8,350 nucleotides of DNA from Gammaproteobacteria bacterium UBA2810 (GTDB lineage: Bacteria; Pseudomonadota; Gammaproteobacteria; Enterobacterales; Succinivibrionaceae), in assembly GCA_002351705.1 (NCBI GenBank), contig DEHC01000007.1:1-8350 (forward strand), read 5' to 3'. Positions 1 through 7,390 of the stretch are shown here, piece by piece. The position numbers were made by a program, and so were the translations under genes. Positions within the stretch are counted from its first letter, which is position 1. Each line of letters begins with the position of its first letter. Under the pieces are notes generated by a model. The model was not told the DNA's origin and did no database searches. It saw nothing but the letters and a program-made list of their open reading frames with translations.

Positions 1-72
1 GTCTGCGCCATCGTGAACAATGACCTGAAGGGCAAGCTCCCTCCTCAGAAGCCCGAGGAGCAGGCTGACTGA
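1..72 (+). CDS. C-terminal end of an unrecognised protein (5' truncated)
   Basis: An open frame enters from the left edge and stops with TGA at 70-72, giving 23 residues that end in KLPPQKPEEQAD. The tail is hydrophilic, with proline, glutamine and acidic residues, as in a disordered C-terminus. The frame uses GC-rich third positions like its neighbours, and two hairpins follow the stop directly, which supports a real gene end. The visible part is too short to assign a family, and I do not recognise it. It is convergent with the pRiA4b-like gene that ends at 149. Confidence 0.6.
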   Translation, partial: VCAIVNNDLKGKLPPQKPEEQAD

Positions 73-75
73 AGA

Positions 76-92
76 TCCTCTTCTAAAGAGGA
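76..92 (+). other. Short hairpin just after the stop codon
   Basis: TCCTCTT (76-82) pairs perfectly with AAGAGGA (86-92) around a 3-nt CTA loop, starting 3 nt past the stop at 72. The next bases are ATAAAG, not a T-tract, so on the + strand it is not an intrinsic terminator by itself. It may protect the 3' end or add to the stronger hairpin at 102-122. Read on the minus strand it comes second after that terminator, so it could be a back-up element. Confidence 0.4.
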
Positions 93-101
93 ATAAAGAA
101 A

Positions 102-130
102 GCCCCGGACATGTGCCGGGGCATTTTATT
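102..130. terminator. Bidirectional Rho-independent terminator
   Basis: GCCCCGG (102-108) pairs perfectly with CCGGGGC (116-122) around a 7-nt loop. On the + strand ATTTTATT follows (123-130). On the minus strand the same stem is followed by TTTCTTTATT. It lies between two convergent stop codons, 29 nt after the + gene and 26 nt after the minus gene, which is the expected place for a shared terminator. Confidence 0.85.
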
Positions 131-148
131 GCCTGAAACAGGGAAGAC

Positions 149-937
149 TTAATTCTCCTCATCTCTGCCTGCTGCGGCTCTCGCGCGAAGTTTTTTCGGC
201 ACGGACTGCTGCCTTTTCATCGGTGGAAGCGGCCGCATCTCAGGGGGAATGCACTCCTCCATCCTCATTCTCACTGTCTCGACAGTCCTCTGAAAATCCC
301 AGACGCGAAGGCGCGCGTCCTGGATATTGAAGCGCTTCGGATCGAAGCCCTCAGGGAGCCAGTCCCTGTACTCCTGATATTCCTCTTCATCCTCATCCCC
401 GGGATTTTTGAGTACCTCCAGCATGTGCTCATATCCGTAGATTCCTCCGACATCGTCAGGCGGGCAGCTGTTCTCCCCTCCAATGATGCAGTACTCCGGA
501 TCAAACACCACGCCTTTCCTTCTCATGTACCTGTGCGCCTCACGGAGCGTCAGGGTGTGGGTGAAATTGTCTCCTAAGTCATAGGTCCATTTCGCGCTGT
601 CGCCTTTCTTCTGCAGGACATCCCCTAAAGTCCACTCATTGAAGTCGCGGTACTCCCCCTCATGCGGGCCGTACACATCCCAGTCCTCCTTCAGGCTGGT
701 GCTGACATACTCAACGCCGTCACTGCCGGTGAACATGTGCTCGTGGTATCCGACAAAGCCCATGGTGCGCACGAGGAACTCCGAGAGATAGGAGAGCCTG
801 ATGTTCGACGGGCAGATGATCCCGCGCCAGATCTTGAATACTGTGCTGTTGTCAAGCTCAAGCCTCAGGACATACTTCTTCCGCGGCTTCGTCTCATCGT
901 AGATGGACGGCAGTATTTTGTCCGTATCGATTATCAT
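149..937 (-). CDS. pRiA4b ORF-3 family protein
   Basis: The 262-residue product belongs to the plasmid pRiA4b ORF-3 family (PRiA4_ORF3), often labelled as an IS1096 TnpR-like passenger. Visible family marks are the N-terminal strand with IWRGI (36-40), YDLGDNFTH (119-127), the signature CPPDDVGGIYGYE (158-170) and WLPEGFDPKRFN (193-204). Residues 180-188 are an acidic run. The last 50 residues are basic and proline-rich and extend beyond the usual core. The ATG is preceded by an AGAGAGGTGAG Shine-Dalgarno (940-950). It sits 82 nt after the mfd stop on the same strand with no terminator between, so co-transcription with mfd is likely. No transposase or IS end is visible nearby. The biochemical role of the family is not settled, and I infer none. 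Confidence 0.88.
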   Translation of the reverse strand: MIIDTDKILPSIYDETKPRKKYVLRLELDNSTVFKIWRGIICPSNIRLSYLSEFLVRTMGFVGYHEHMFTGSDGVEYVSTSLKEDWDVYGPHEGEYRDFNEWTLGDVLQKKGDSAKWTYDLGDNFTHTLTLREAHRYMRRKGVVFDPEYCIIGGENSCPPDDVGGIYGYEHMLEVLKNPGDEDEEEYQEYRDWLPEGFDPKRFNIQDARLRVWDFQRTVETVRMRMEECIPPEMRPLPPMKRQQSVPKKLRARAAAGRDEEN

Positions 938-1019
938 GTCTCACCTCTCTTTGCTGTCTGGCCTTTCCTTTCCGTATCCCCTGTATCAGGCCCTGCATCC
1001 GGGCCAGGGTCCCATGACA

Positions 1020-4000
1020 CTATGCCATCTTCCTCATCACGGACTCTATGACCTTCACCCTCGCGGCGATGTCCGCCCCGGGGATTTTGTACCTGAGCTT
1101 ATCAGGGCCTTCCATTTTGTAGAAGTACGGCTCGCTCCTTATCATCGCGATGATTCTTTCGGGCTTAATGGAGGGGTGGTCATTGAACTCCATGAGCCCT
1201 CCCTCCTTCGTGGCGCGGAGCCTCACGATGCCGAGCCTCTCGGCCTCCTGCCTGATGACGGTGACCTTCCCGAGGGTCATAACTTCCTCGGGGATCTTCC
1301 CGAAGCGGTCGCCGAGCTCGGAGATGACTGAGTCGGTCTCGTCGCGCGTCTCTGTCCCCGCAATCCTCTTGTAGAAGCGGAGCCTCGTGCCCACGTCGTT
1401 CACATAGCTCTCGGGGATGAGGGCAGGGAAGCCGATGTCGACCTCGGCGTGCTCGCTCACGAGCGCGCTCTCGTCAGGCTCGCGGCCTTCCTTCAGGAAC
1501 TTCACCGCGTTCTCGAGCATGTCCATGTAGAGGTCGAAGCCCACGGTCGTGATCTGCCCGCTCTGCTCCTCCCCGAGGAGCTCCCCGGCGCCGCGGATTT
1601 CAAGGTCGCTTGTCGCGAGCGAGAACCCGGCTCCCAGCTCGTCGCTTGACTCAATCGCGCGGAGGCGCGCCTTCGCGTCCCGGTCAAGCTCCGCTGACTC
1701 AGGCACCAGAAGATAGGCGTAGGCCTGGTGCTTCGAGCGCCCGACGCGCCCCCGGATCTGGTGGAGCTGCGCGAGGCCGAACCTGTCGGCGCGCTCGATG
1801 ATGATGGTGTTCGCCGTCGGGATGTCAAGTCCCGTTTCGATGATCGAGGTGCAGACGAGGACATTGAAGCGCCTCCGGTAGAAGTCGTTCATGGTCTTCT
1901 CGAGGCCTGATTTCTCCATGCGCCCGTGCGCGAATCTGATTTTCGCCTGCGGCACCAGGTTCTGCAGCCTCTCGGCGGCGGCCGCGATGGTCTTGATGTC
2001 GTTATGGAGGAAGTAGACCTGCCCGCCGCGGTTGAGCTCGCGGAGCACCGCCTCCTTGATGATGTGGTCATCGTCATGGCGGATGAGGGTCTTTATCGAG
2101 AGGCGTCCGGCGGGCGGCGTCGCGATGATGGAGAGGTCGCGGAGCCCGGAGAAGGCGAGGTTGAGCGTTCTCGGTATCGGCGTCGCGGTAAGCGTGAGGA
2201 TGTCGATGTCGGCGCGCATTGCCTTGATCTTCTCCTTCTGCCTCACGCCGAAGCGGTGCTCCTCGTCGACGATGAGGAGCCCCAGATCCTTGAATTTAAT
2301 CTTGCTGGAGAGCAGCTTGTGCGTTCCGATGATGACGTCTATTGTCCCGGCCTCGAGCTTCTCCAGGATTTCCTTCGACTGCTTCGCGGTCTTGAACCTG
2401 GAGAGCACCTCCACGGTTGCGCCGGTCTCGGAGAAGCGCTCGGTGAAGGTCTCGAAGTGCTGCTCAGCGAGAAGGGTAGTCGGGGCAAGGACCGCGGTCT
2501 GCTTGCCGTTCAGTGCCGCGAGGCAGGCGGCGCGGAGGGCAATCTCGGTCTTCCCGAAGCCCACGTCGCCGCACACGAGCCGGTCCATCGGCCGCTCCGA
2601 CTCCATGTCGGCAAGCACAGCGTTCTCGGCCTTCTCCTGATCCTCGGTCATGTCGTAGGGGAAGCGGCCGCAGAACTCACCGTAGCCCTTCCTGTCCATT
2701 TTGAAGGCGAAGCCCTTTTTCATGCTGCGCCTGGCGTTGGTGTCAAGGATCTCTGCGGCGGTGTCGCGCGCCTTCTTTATCGCCTTCTGCCTGCTCTTCT
2801 TCCAGGAGTCGGAGCCCAGGCTGTTGAGCGGCGGGTTGTCGGCCCCGGTGTAGCGCGAGACGAGGGAGAGCGAGGTTACCGGGACATAGAGACGTGAGCC
2901 TCCCGCATACTCGATTACGAGGTACTCCGCGGAGAAGCCGTCTGTCGTAATGGTCTCAAGGCCCAGATATTTCCCGATGCCGTGATCGAAATGCACGACG
3001 CGGCTCCCGGGCCTCAGATCCCCGAGGCTCTTCACGATGCTCTCCGCCGCAAAGTCCTTGTTCGCCTTCCGCTTCTTCCTGAACTGCGCAGAGGTGCCGA
3101 AGAGCTCGGTCTCGGTGATGACCGCGGTGTCAGGAGAGCCTTTGAACAATGCTCCCGCGGCAAGGGATGACGCGGTGAGCACAATCCGCTCGCCGCTCTC
3201 AAGCGCGCTCCGGAGCGTCCGGCACGATGCTGCCCTGATGCCCGCGGCGCGGAGCGCATCGTCGAGGATGTCGAGGCGTCCCTCTCCGGGCGCGGAAAGG
3301 ATGATCCGCCCTTTGAACGCTGCTATGAAGTCTCCGAGCTTCTTAAAGCTCCGGCCGTCCGAGGCGAGATCGGGAAGGGGCGAGACCTGTGTCTTTCCCG
3401 CGTCGGTCCCGTCTCCCGGGAGTGCGGTGAGCTCAATCCTCCCGAACCTCGCCGAAGCCGCCCTGATGTCAGGCTTCGTCCAGTAGAGGATGTCAGGCGC
3501 GAGGCGGGGCCGCAGGGCATCGCCTCCGGTCCTCGCGCGGAACGCGGTGTCACTGAGGAACCCGTCCATCGCGGCGTCAGTGTCGCCGGCCGTGACGACA
3601 AGGGAGTTCTCCGGCAGATAGTCAAAGACCGAGAAGGTCTTCTCAAAGAAAAGAGGGAGATAGTACTCGATGCCTCCGGGAAAATTTCCGTCGCTCACCG
3701 ACTTGTAGACGCTTCCCTCGTCCAGGGACGCTCCGAAGAGCTTCCGGTACTCTATCCGGAATCGCTCTATCGCGTCCTTCTCGGTCGGGTACTCGCGGGC
3801 GGGGAGGATGCGGATCCCATCAAGGCTCTTTTTGTCCGATCTCTGTGTCTCCGGATCGAAGAAGCGGATGGAGTCGACCTCGGTGTCGAAGAAGTCAATC
3901 CGGCAGGGATGCATGGCGCCCATAGGGAAGACATCAAGGATGGAGCCGCGTATGGAGAACTCCCCGTGCTCCATCACGGTCTCCACGGCGAGATAGCCCG

Positions 4001-4490
4001 AGTCCGAGAGGAAGCGGCGGAGCTCCTCCGGATCGCGCTCCTCGCCTTTTTTGATTATGAAGGAGCTCTTCACGATGAACTCAGGGGGCGGGAGGCGCTG
4101 CAGGACGGTGTCGGCCGCGACAAAGACCGCGCCTTTCTTTCCGGTCCTCAGGAAATAGAGCGCCTCGGCCCTCTCGGAGATGACGTCCTGCCTCGGGGCG
4201 AAGCTGTCGTAGGGGAGCGTCTCGTAGCCTGGGAAAATCCGGAGCCCCTTCTCGGTTCCGAGAATGTCGGCAGTCCCGGCGAGGAGCCGGTCGGACGAGG
4301 CGGAGTCTTCAGTGACAACAAGGAGCATACGATCACGCTTCCCGGCAAGCTCCGCGATGGCGAAGGGCATTGCCGCCCCTGATAGCGAGCTGACTCTTAA
4401 AGTGGCAGTGGACTTTTCACCTGATAATTTTTCTGAAATGCATTCCGGAAGGACTGAAAAAGGAACCTGACTTTTCTTGCCAATGCTCAC
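1020..4490 (-). CDS. mfd: Mfd, transcription-repair coupling factor
   Basis: Mfd is a cytoplasmic ATP-driven DNA translocase that displaces RNA polymerase stalled at lesions and recruits UvrA for nucleotide excision repair. At 1156 residues it matches the E. coli length (1148). In order: a UvrB-like N-terminus with MEHGEFSIRGSILDVFPMG, in which R181, R197 and F201 match the E. coli UvrA-binding residues R165, R181 and F185; an RNA-polymerase-interacting domain near 490-560 (VVHFDHGIGKYLG), with I514 at the place of E. coli L499; then RecG-like motor domains with Walker A GDVGFGKT (641-648), DEEHRFG (742-748), TATPIP (768-773) and QIRGRVGRS (911-919); and a full C-terminal domain from about 1000. 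The E. coli residue matches use the E. coli sequence from memory. The start is GTG inside the TGA of the upstream gene, with GAGGG five bases before it. The gene looks intact, with no frameshift. Confidence 0.98.
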   Translation of the reverse strand: MSIGKKSQVPFSVLPECISEKLSGEKSTATLRVSSLSGAAMPFAIAELAGKRDRMLLVVTEDSASSDRLLAGTADILGTEKGLRIFPGYETLPYDSFAPRQDVISERAEALYFLRTGKKGAVFVAADTVLQRLPPPEFIVKSSFIIKKGEERDPEELRRFLSDSGYLAVETVMEHGEFSIRGSILDVFPMGAMHPCRIDFFDTEVDSIRFFDPETQRSDKKSLDGIRILPAREYPTEKDAIERFRIEYRKLFGASLDEGSVYKSVSDGNFPGGIEYYLPLFFEKTFSVFDYLPENSLVVTAGDTDAAMDGFLSDTAFRARTGGDALRPRLAPDILYWTKPDIRAASARFGRIELTALPGDGTDAGKTQVSPLPDLASDGRSFKKLGDFIAAFKGRIILSAPGEGRLDILDDALRAAGIRAASCRTLRSALESGERIVLTASSLAAGALFKGSPDTAVITETELFGTSAQFRKKRKANKDFAAESIVKSLGDLRPGSRVVHFDHGIGKYLGLETITTDGFSAEYLVIEYAGGSRLYVPVTSLSLVSRYTGADNPPLNSLGSDSWKKSRQKAIKKARDTAAEILDTNARRSMKKGFAFKMDRKGYGEFCGRFPYDMTEDQEKAENAVLADMESERPMDRLVCGDVGFGKTEIALRAACLAALNGKQTAVLAPTTLLAEQHFETFTERFSETGATVEVLSRFKTAKQSKEILEKLEAGTIDVIIGTHKLLSSKIKFKDLGLLIVDEEHRFGVRQKEKIKAMRADIDILTLTATPIPRTLNLAFSGLRDLSIIATPPAGRLSIKTLIRHDDDHIIKEAVLRELNRGGQVYFLHNDIKTIAAAAERLQNLVPQAKIRFAHGRMEKSGLEKTMNDFYRRRFNVLVCTSIIETGLDIPTANTIIIERADRFGLAQLHQIRGRVGRSKHQAYAYLLVPESAELDRDAKARLRAIESSDELGAGFSLATSDLEIRGAGELLGEEQSGQITTVGFDLYMDMLENAVKFLKEGREPDESALVSEHAEVDIGFPALIPESYVNDVGTRLRFYKRIAGTETRDETDSVISELGDRFGKIPEEVMTLGKVTVIRQEAERLGIVRLRATKEGGLMEFNDHPSIKPERIIAMIRSEPYFYKMEGPDKLRYKIPGADIAARVKVIESVMRKMA

Positions 4491-5194
4491 TGCTGCCCTC
4501 TCTCTGTCTGGCTGTTCTCCGCTGCCGATTTCTTGCGCTCACGGAGTGACTTTCTCTCGATTTCGGCGACTGCCGCCTGGATTGCGGCGCGATCCTGATC
4601 CCTGATGATTATAAAGCGGAAAAAGGTGAACTGCCCGTCATCCGTGAGCAGCGCTTTTTCCGCGTCCCCCGGTTTCTCTGCTCTCGCGATGGCGTACGCG
4701 GCGGTGCCGTACTCCGGGAGGAACAGCTGGACGCGCGCCAGGGTGCCCCGGGGAAATGAGTCACTCACGGTGAAGCCGCCGGCGCTCACGGTCTCGGTAT
4801 CGATGGCATCCCTTGATGCCTCATCGATGATATAGCGGGTAAGGCCGTTGATCCTCTCGGCCTGCATCAGGAGGAAGGCCGCCAGGCGCCCGGTGTCCCC
4901 GGGAACCATCGACATCCTCCGGAACCTCACGAAATCTGACGGCGTGCAGGGCGATGCGATATTGAAGAGCTCTGGAACCTCACGGAGGAAGTCTGACTCT
5001 GAAGGAATCTCATCGCCTTCCGCAAAAGGGGTGATTACGGCACGCGCACTGTAGCGTACGGAGAAGAACTTCTCCTCCTGCTCCTCAGCCGATTCAGGCA
5101 CAGCTGCAGCGGAAGACGCAGCCTCCGGGGCTGCGGCCTCCTTTGAGACCTCAGGGTTAGTAGGTGTGTCTGGTTTTCTGGTGAAAAAAAGCAT
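4487..5194 (-). CDS. PilZ-like protein, possible degenerate c-di-GMP receptor
   Basis: The product has 235 residues. Residues 9-42 are a low-complexity Ala/Pro/Glu linker, probably disordered. About 44-125 hold a domain ending in a helix (LAAFLLMQAERINGLTRYII). About 130-210 look like a PilZ barrel: TVSAGGF at 135-141, then PRGTLARVQLFLP, a strand pair, and a closing FFRFIIIRDQDRAAIQ followed by a basic helix, the usual PilZ finish. The canonical (D/N)xSxxG motif is present as TVSAGG, lacking the acidic or amide first residue. A clean RxxxR is not seen, although FVRFRR (88-93) is near the expected region, so c-di-GMP binding is doubtful. There is no signal peptide or membrane segment. It overlaps mfd by 4 nt, so the two are translationally coupled. 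The ATG has GAAGG four bases upstream. The PilZ call rests on pattern only; a start/end domain of unknown type is the alternative. Confidence 0.6.
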   Translation of the reverse strand: MLFFTRKPDTPTNPEVSKEAAAPEAASSAAAVPESAEEQEEKFFSVRYSARAVITPFAEGDEIPSESDFLREVPELFNIASPCTPSDFVRFRRMSMVPGDTGRLAAFLLMQAERINGLTRYIIDEASRDAIDTETVSAGGFTVSDSFPRGTLARVQLFLPEYGTAAYAIARAEKPGDAEKALLTDDGQFTFFRFIIIRDQDRAAIQAAVAEIERKSLRERKKSAAENSQTERGQQ

Positions 5195-5243
5195 TTTTCC
5201 TTCAGCAAAAGCGGAGTAACAGATTACGTGCTATTATTTTGCC

Positions 5244-5280
5244 CGTTCTGATTATACATTGCCTGCAGCAAATTGAACTT
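5244..5280 (-). promoter_or_regulatory. Candidate sigma-70 promoter of the PilZ-like/mfd operon
   Basis: On the minus strand a perfect TATAAT lies at 5251-5256, with TG directly before it. That would start transcription near 5244, about 50 nt before the ATG at 5194. The -35 is poor: TTCAAT at 15-nt spacing is the nearest fit. The perfect -10 in a GC-rich setting and its position are the main support. No clear promoter is seen for the divergent membrane-protein gene in the same gap (5195-5383). Confidence 0.45.
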
Positions 5281-5383
5281 TCAGGGGACTGGCACTTAAG
5301 AAGCCGGACGGCTCGCTGTCTGATTCCCGGGGCTCCAGGCTCTGTCTGCGTTTTTTACCTGAATCCGCCTGCTCTGTAGAGAT

Positions 5384-6775
5384 ATGGAAATCCCGATGTC
5401 ATCAAAGCCTCCAAGATCCGTTTCTGCCGGTTTCCAGGCCTCCTCGGCGAAAGCATGTGAGGCAAAGCCGTCTCATGGTTTCCTTAAAGCCGCAAGGGCG
5501 GTGCTGATCATTGCGGCCGCTGCTCTGGCAGTGCTGATTTTTGTCTCTGACACGGACTCTCTCATCACAGGCAGATCCTGCATTATCTACCCGATGGGCG
5601 GCAGCATGGTCAACTATTCTGCCGGATTCATCAGGCGCGGGCTCTTCGGCGAAATCATGATGCTCATGAATTCCGCCGTTCAGCCTATTGTCTCGATCAT
5701 AATCCTGTCAGCCGCCTCCCTCGGGTTCATCCTTTTTATATTCCTCAGAAAAATGATCAGGCTGAATGCGGGTTTCCCGTTCATCCTCGCCATCCTCTTT
5801 GCGCCTTCCCTAATCATGATGCAGCGCGATACGAACTTTCTCCGCACTGATGGGGTGCTCATCGCGCTCAACCTTGCGGCTTCCTGTATCCTGCTTCATC
5901 TGCTGTTCAGGAAAAGGTATAAGGAACAGTCGTTTTCCGGGATGCTCTGCATCGATGCCGTGATTCTGACTATACTCCTGGTATCAGCGCTTATGCATGA
6001 GCTCTCGGCATCTCTGCTGCCTCCTGTAATGCTGCTTTATTTCCTCTACGCCAGAAAAGTACGCAGGGTCATGCATTTTCTCTTTGCTGCAGTGCTTCTT
6101 TTTATTGTGTACGCAGTGATGATGACACAGTTCAAATACTCGGATCCTGTCGTTGTCGCAGAATCATGGTCCGGCGTCTACAGCGACACGGCCTCAATCA
6201 GGTTCAACCCTGGTCTCGTCAATGTCGCTGACCGGTCATATGCCAATCAGTACCTGAACATGTCAGTAGAGCTGATAAAGAAAGACGGCATGACGCTTTT
6301 CCGCAATATGCTCATTACTGTGCTCTGGCCGGTTGCTGTCCTCATGCTCTCCGGGATATCGGTATTCCGTTCGGCATCAGTACGTGCCGTGATAATCAGG
6401 CTCCTCCTGATCGCCTCATGCCTCTGCCCCCTCGGGCTCAGCCTGGTCGGAATTGATTTCGGCCGGTGGTTTGCGCTCTCTGCGACGAACCTTGCGGCTT
6501 ACATGCTCCTTATTGCCCATCCGGCCTTCAGGAGGCGCCGGAAAAGATTCCCGCGCGGCTTCAGGCGGATTACCGGCATATTCGTAAAGGGTTGCGTTAT
6601 TGTGACTGCCGCAGTGCTTTTCGGTTACAGGCTTGACACATCAGGCTATTTTTTCGGGCCTTATCTTAATTACCGAGAGCAGGCAAAGCAGATCATCACG
6701 AATACATCAAATCTGCCCCGTGATATGAAGCCCCTTCTCTCCAGGGAAAAGGTCATTCAGAAGAGCGGATGCTGA
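5384..6775 (+). CDS. Polytopic inner-membrane protein of unknown family, GT-C/polymerase-like
   Basis: The product has 463 residues with about ten hydrophobic segments, near 36-54, 99-121, 131-147, 156-174, 188-220, 227-247, 307-323, 334-355, 366-379 and 399-414. The first 35 residues are polar and probably cytoplasmic. The loop after segment 1 carries YSAGFIRRGLFGEI (78-91); further charged marks are RTDG (154-157), HE (205-206) in a membrane segment, and GIDFGRW (356-362). Conserved charged residues in loops among many helices recall GT-C glycosyltransferases and O-antigen or capsule polymerases, but no family is named with confidence. Loop 250-300 is the largest soluble part. Starts at 5384 and 5396 are both possible; GGAAA precedes the second. 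It stands alone: divergent from the mfd operon and convergent with the 113-residue orphan, with no sugar genes in view. Confidence 0.85.
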   Translation: MEIPMSSKPPRSVSAGFQASSAKACEAKPSHGFLKAARAVLIIAAAALAVLIFVSDTDSLITGRSCIIYPMGGSMVNYSAGFIRRGLFGEIMMLMNSAVQPIVSIIILSAASLGFILFIFLRKMIRLNAGFPFILAILFAPSLIMMQRDTNFLRTDGVLIALNLAASCILLHLLFRKRYKEQSFSGMLCIDAVILTILLVSALMHELSASLLPPVMLLYFLYARKVRRVMHFLFAAVLLFIVYAVMMTQFKYSDPVVVAESWSGVYSDTASIRFNPGLVNVADRSYANQYLNMSVELIKKDGMTLFRNMLITVLWPVAVLMLSGISVFRSASVRAVIIRLLLIASCLCPLGLSLVGIDFGRWFALSATNLAAYMLLIAHPAFRRRRKRFPRGFRRITGIFVKGCVIVTAAVLFGYRLDTSGYFFGPYLNYREQAKQIITNTSNLPRDMKPLLSREKVIQKSGC

Positions 6776-6821
6776 GGCTGCTGCAAGAGCCAGGTATGCA
6801 AGAATGGCCTTCATCTTACGG

Positions 6822-6854
6822 AAAAGCGGCCGGCTGCACCTGGATGCAGACGGC
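6822..6854 (-). terminator. Weak candidate terminator of the 113-residue gene
   Basis: Read on the minus strand, an imperfect hairpin (4 bp, one mismatch, 5 bp, 6-nt loop) spans 6854-6829 and is followed by CGCTTTT (6828-6822). It starts 32 nt past the stop at 6887. The short T-tract and the mismatch make it weak. No convincing terminator is seen for the convergent membrane-protein gene ending at 6775. Confidence 0.3.
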
Positions 6855-6886
6855 GCAGGCTTATGCTGCCATCGATGTCGGAGACT

Positions 6887-7228
6887 TCAGTCAGCTTTAT
6901 TCTTCCAGCAGCTCCGGTAAGTTCTTTTGACCAATTCTCTCAGTTCTGACTTCAGCCGGTCATTCTTCTCTTCAAACATGGCACCGAGTCCGTGATCACA
7001 GAAAGCCCGGCGTGCTCGCTCCCGCGCTGCTGGTACAGAAGACTCACGGATGGCACTGTCAATGAACCAATAGCCAACATCGGTTGACAAAGCCTCATCT
7101 GGCCTGGCTGCTGAGGACTTTACGTCCAGAAATAACGAGCGGAGCGTGGCTTCTTCATTGCTGCATACATCCCAGAACCTGTTTTTGTAATCCTCCCAGG
7201 CTGCCGCTGGGGTGAATTGAGTAATCAT
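6887..7228 (-). CDS. Hypothetical protein, 113 residues, orphan
   Basis: I do not recognise this protein. It has 113 residues, is mainly soluble and looks mostly helical, with aromatic-rich patches WEDYKNRFWDV (11-21) and VGYWFIDSAI (51-60), an arginine cluster RERARRAF (69-76), and a C-terminal charged helix LKSELRELVKRTYRSCWKNK (92-111). There is no signal peptide and no membrane segment. Cysteines at 22, 77 and 107 form no metal-site pattern. Support for a real gene: AGGGAG (7235-7240) seven bases before the ATG, and a TTGAAC-N17-TATATC promoter upstream whose -10 lies in a palindrome. It is divergent from the zinc-finger antitoxin-like gene at 7875, across 646 nt. A phage-like or toxin-like small protein are both possible, and neither is shown. 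Confidence 0.7.
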   Translation of the reverse strand: MITQFTPAAAWEDYKNRFWDVCSNEEATLRSLFLDVKSSAARPDEALSTDVGYWFIDSAIRESSVPAARERARRAFCDHGLGAMFEEKNDRLKSELRELVKRTYRSCWKNKAD

Positions 7229-7312
7229 GGGTTTCTCCCTTCTATTCTGAAATTAAACAAAATTCTGCAGCTTTCAATCTCGGAGTGTGCTGACCGCTTG
7301 ATTGTATAACTG

Positions 7313-7328
7313 CATATATCGATATATG
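7313..7328. promoter_or_regulatory. Perfect 16-nt palindrome, candidate operator
   Basis: CATATATCGATATATG is identical on both strands. It covers the -10 (7321-7326) and reaches the predicted start point of the promoter reading left toward the 113-residue gene. A dimeric repressor bound here would block that promoter. The low-complexity AT content makes chance symmetry more likely than for a mixed sequence. Confidence 0.45.
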
Positions 7329-7349
7329 GATGGTACAGCAATAGTTCAA
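7314..7349 (-). promoter_or_regulatory. Candidate sigma-70 promoter of the 113-residue gene
   Basis: On the minus strand TTGAAC (7344-7349) is separated by exactly 17 nt from TATATC (7321-7326). Predicted start is near 7314, leaving an 85-nt leader before the ATG at 7228. The -10 lies inside a perfect palindrome. Confidence 0.5.
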
Positions 7350-7351
7350 GT

Positions 7352-7390
7352 AAAAAGTGCAAAATATGTTTTTTAACGTAGATTTTGCAC
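7352..7390 (-). terminator. 9-bp inverted repeat with T-tract on the minus strand
   Basis: GTGCAAAAT (7357-7365) and ATTTTGCAC (7382-7390) are perfect inverted copies around 16 nt. On the minus strand the stem is followed at once by TTTTT (7356-7352), so it fits an intrinsic terminator with a large loop. It lies 3 nt before the -35 of the promoter for the 113-residue gene, where it could insulate that gene from leftward read-through. A protein-binding site is the alternative. No gene that it would terminate is visible. Confidence 0.4.

Noticed and set aside
149..937. Reading this gene as evidence of an insertion sequence
   Set aside because: The IS1096 TnpR-like label is historical. No transposase, terminal inverted repeats or target duplication are visible around it.
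982..1010. GGCCC/GGGCC inverted repeat after mfd as a terminator
   Set aside because: Only 5 bp pair, a mismatch blocks extension, and no T-tract follows on either strand.
662..1331. Two overlapping + strand frames (662-1051 and 903-1331)
   Set aside because: Both run antisense to the pRiA4b-like gene and the mfd end, without Shine-Dalgarno sites or known domains.
1502..1864. Out-of-frame minus-strand frame of 120 codons inside mfd
   Set aside because: It is a +1/-1 shadow of the Mfd frame, which is intact here and carries conserved motifs. The composition (Ser/Arg/Thr-rich) is typical of a shifted GC-rich frame.
1926..2897. 323-codon open frame on the + strand opposite mfd
   Set aside because: It lies fully antisense to the conserved motor domains of Mfd. 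The translation is a low-complexity mirror of GC-biased codons, with no start signal and no recognisable domain.
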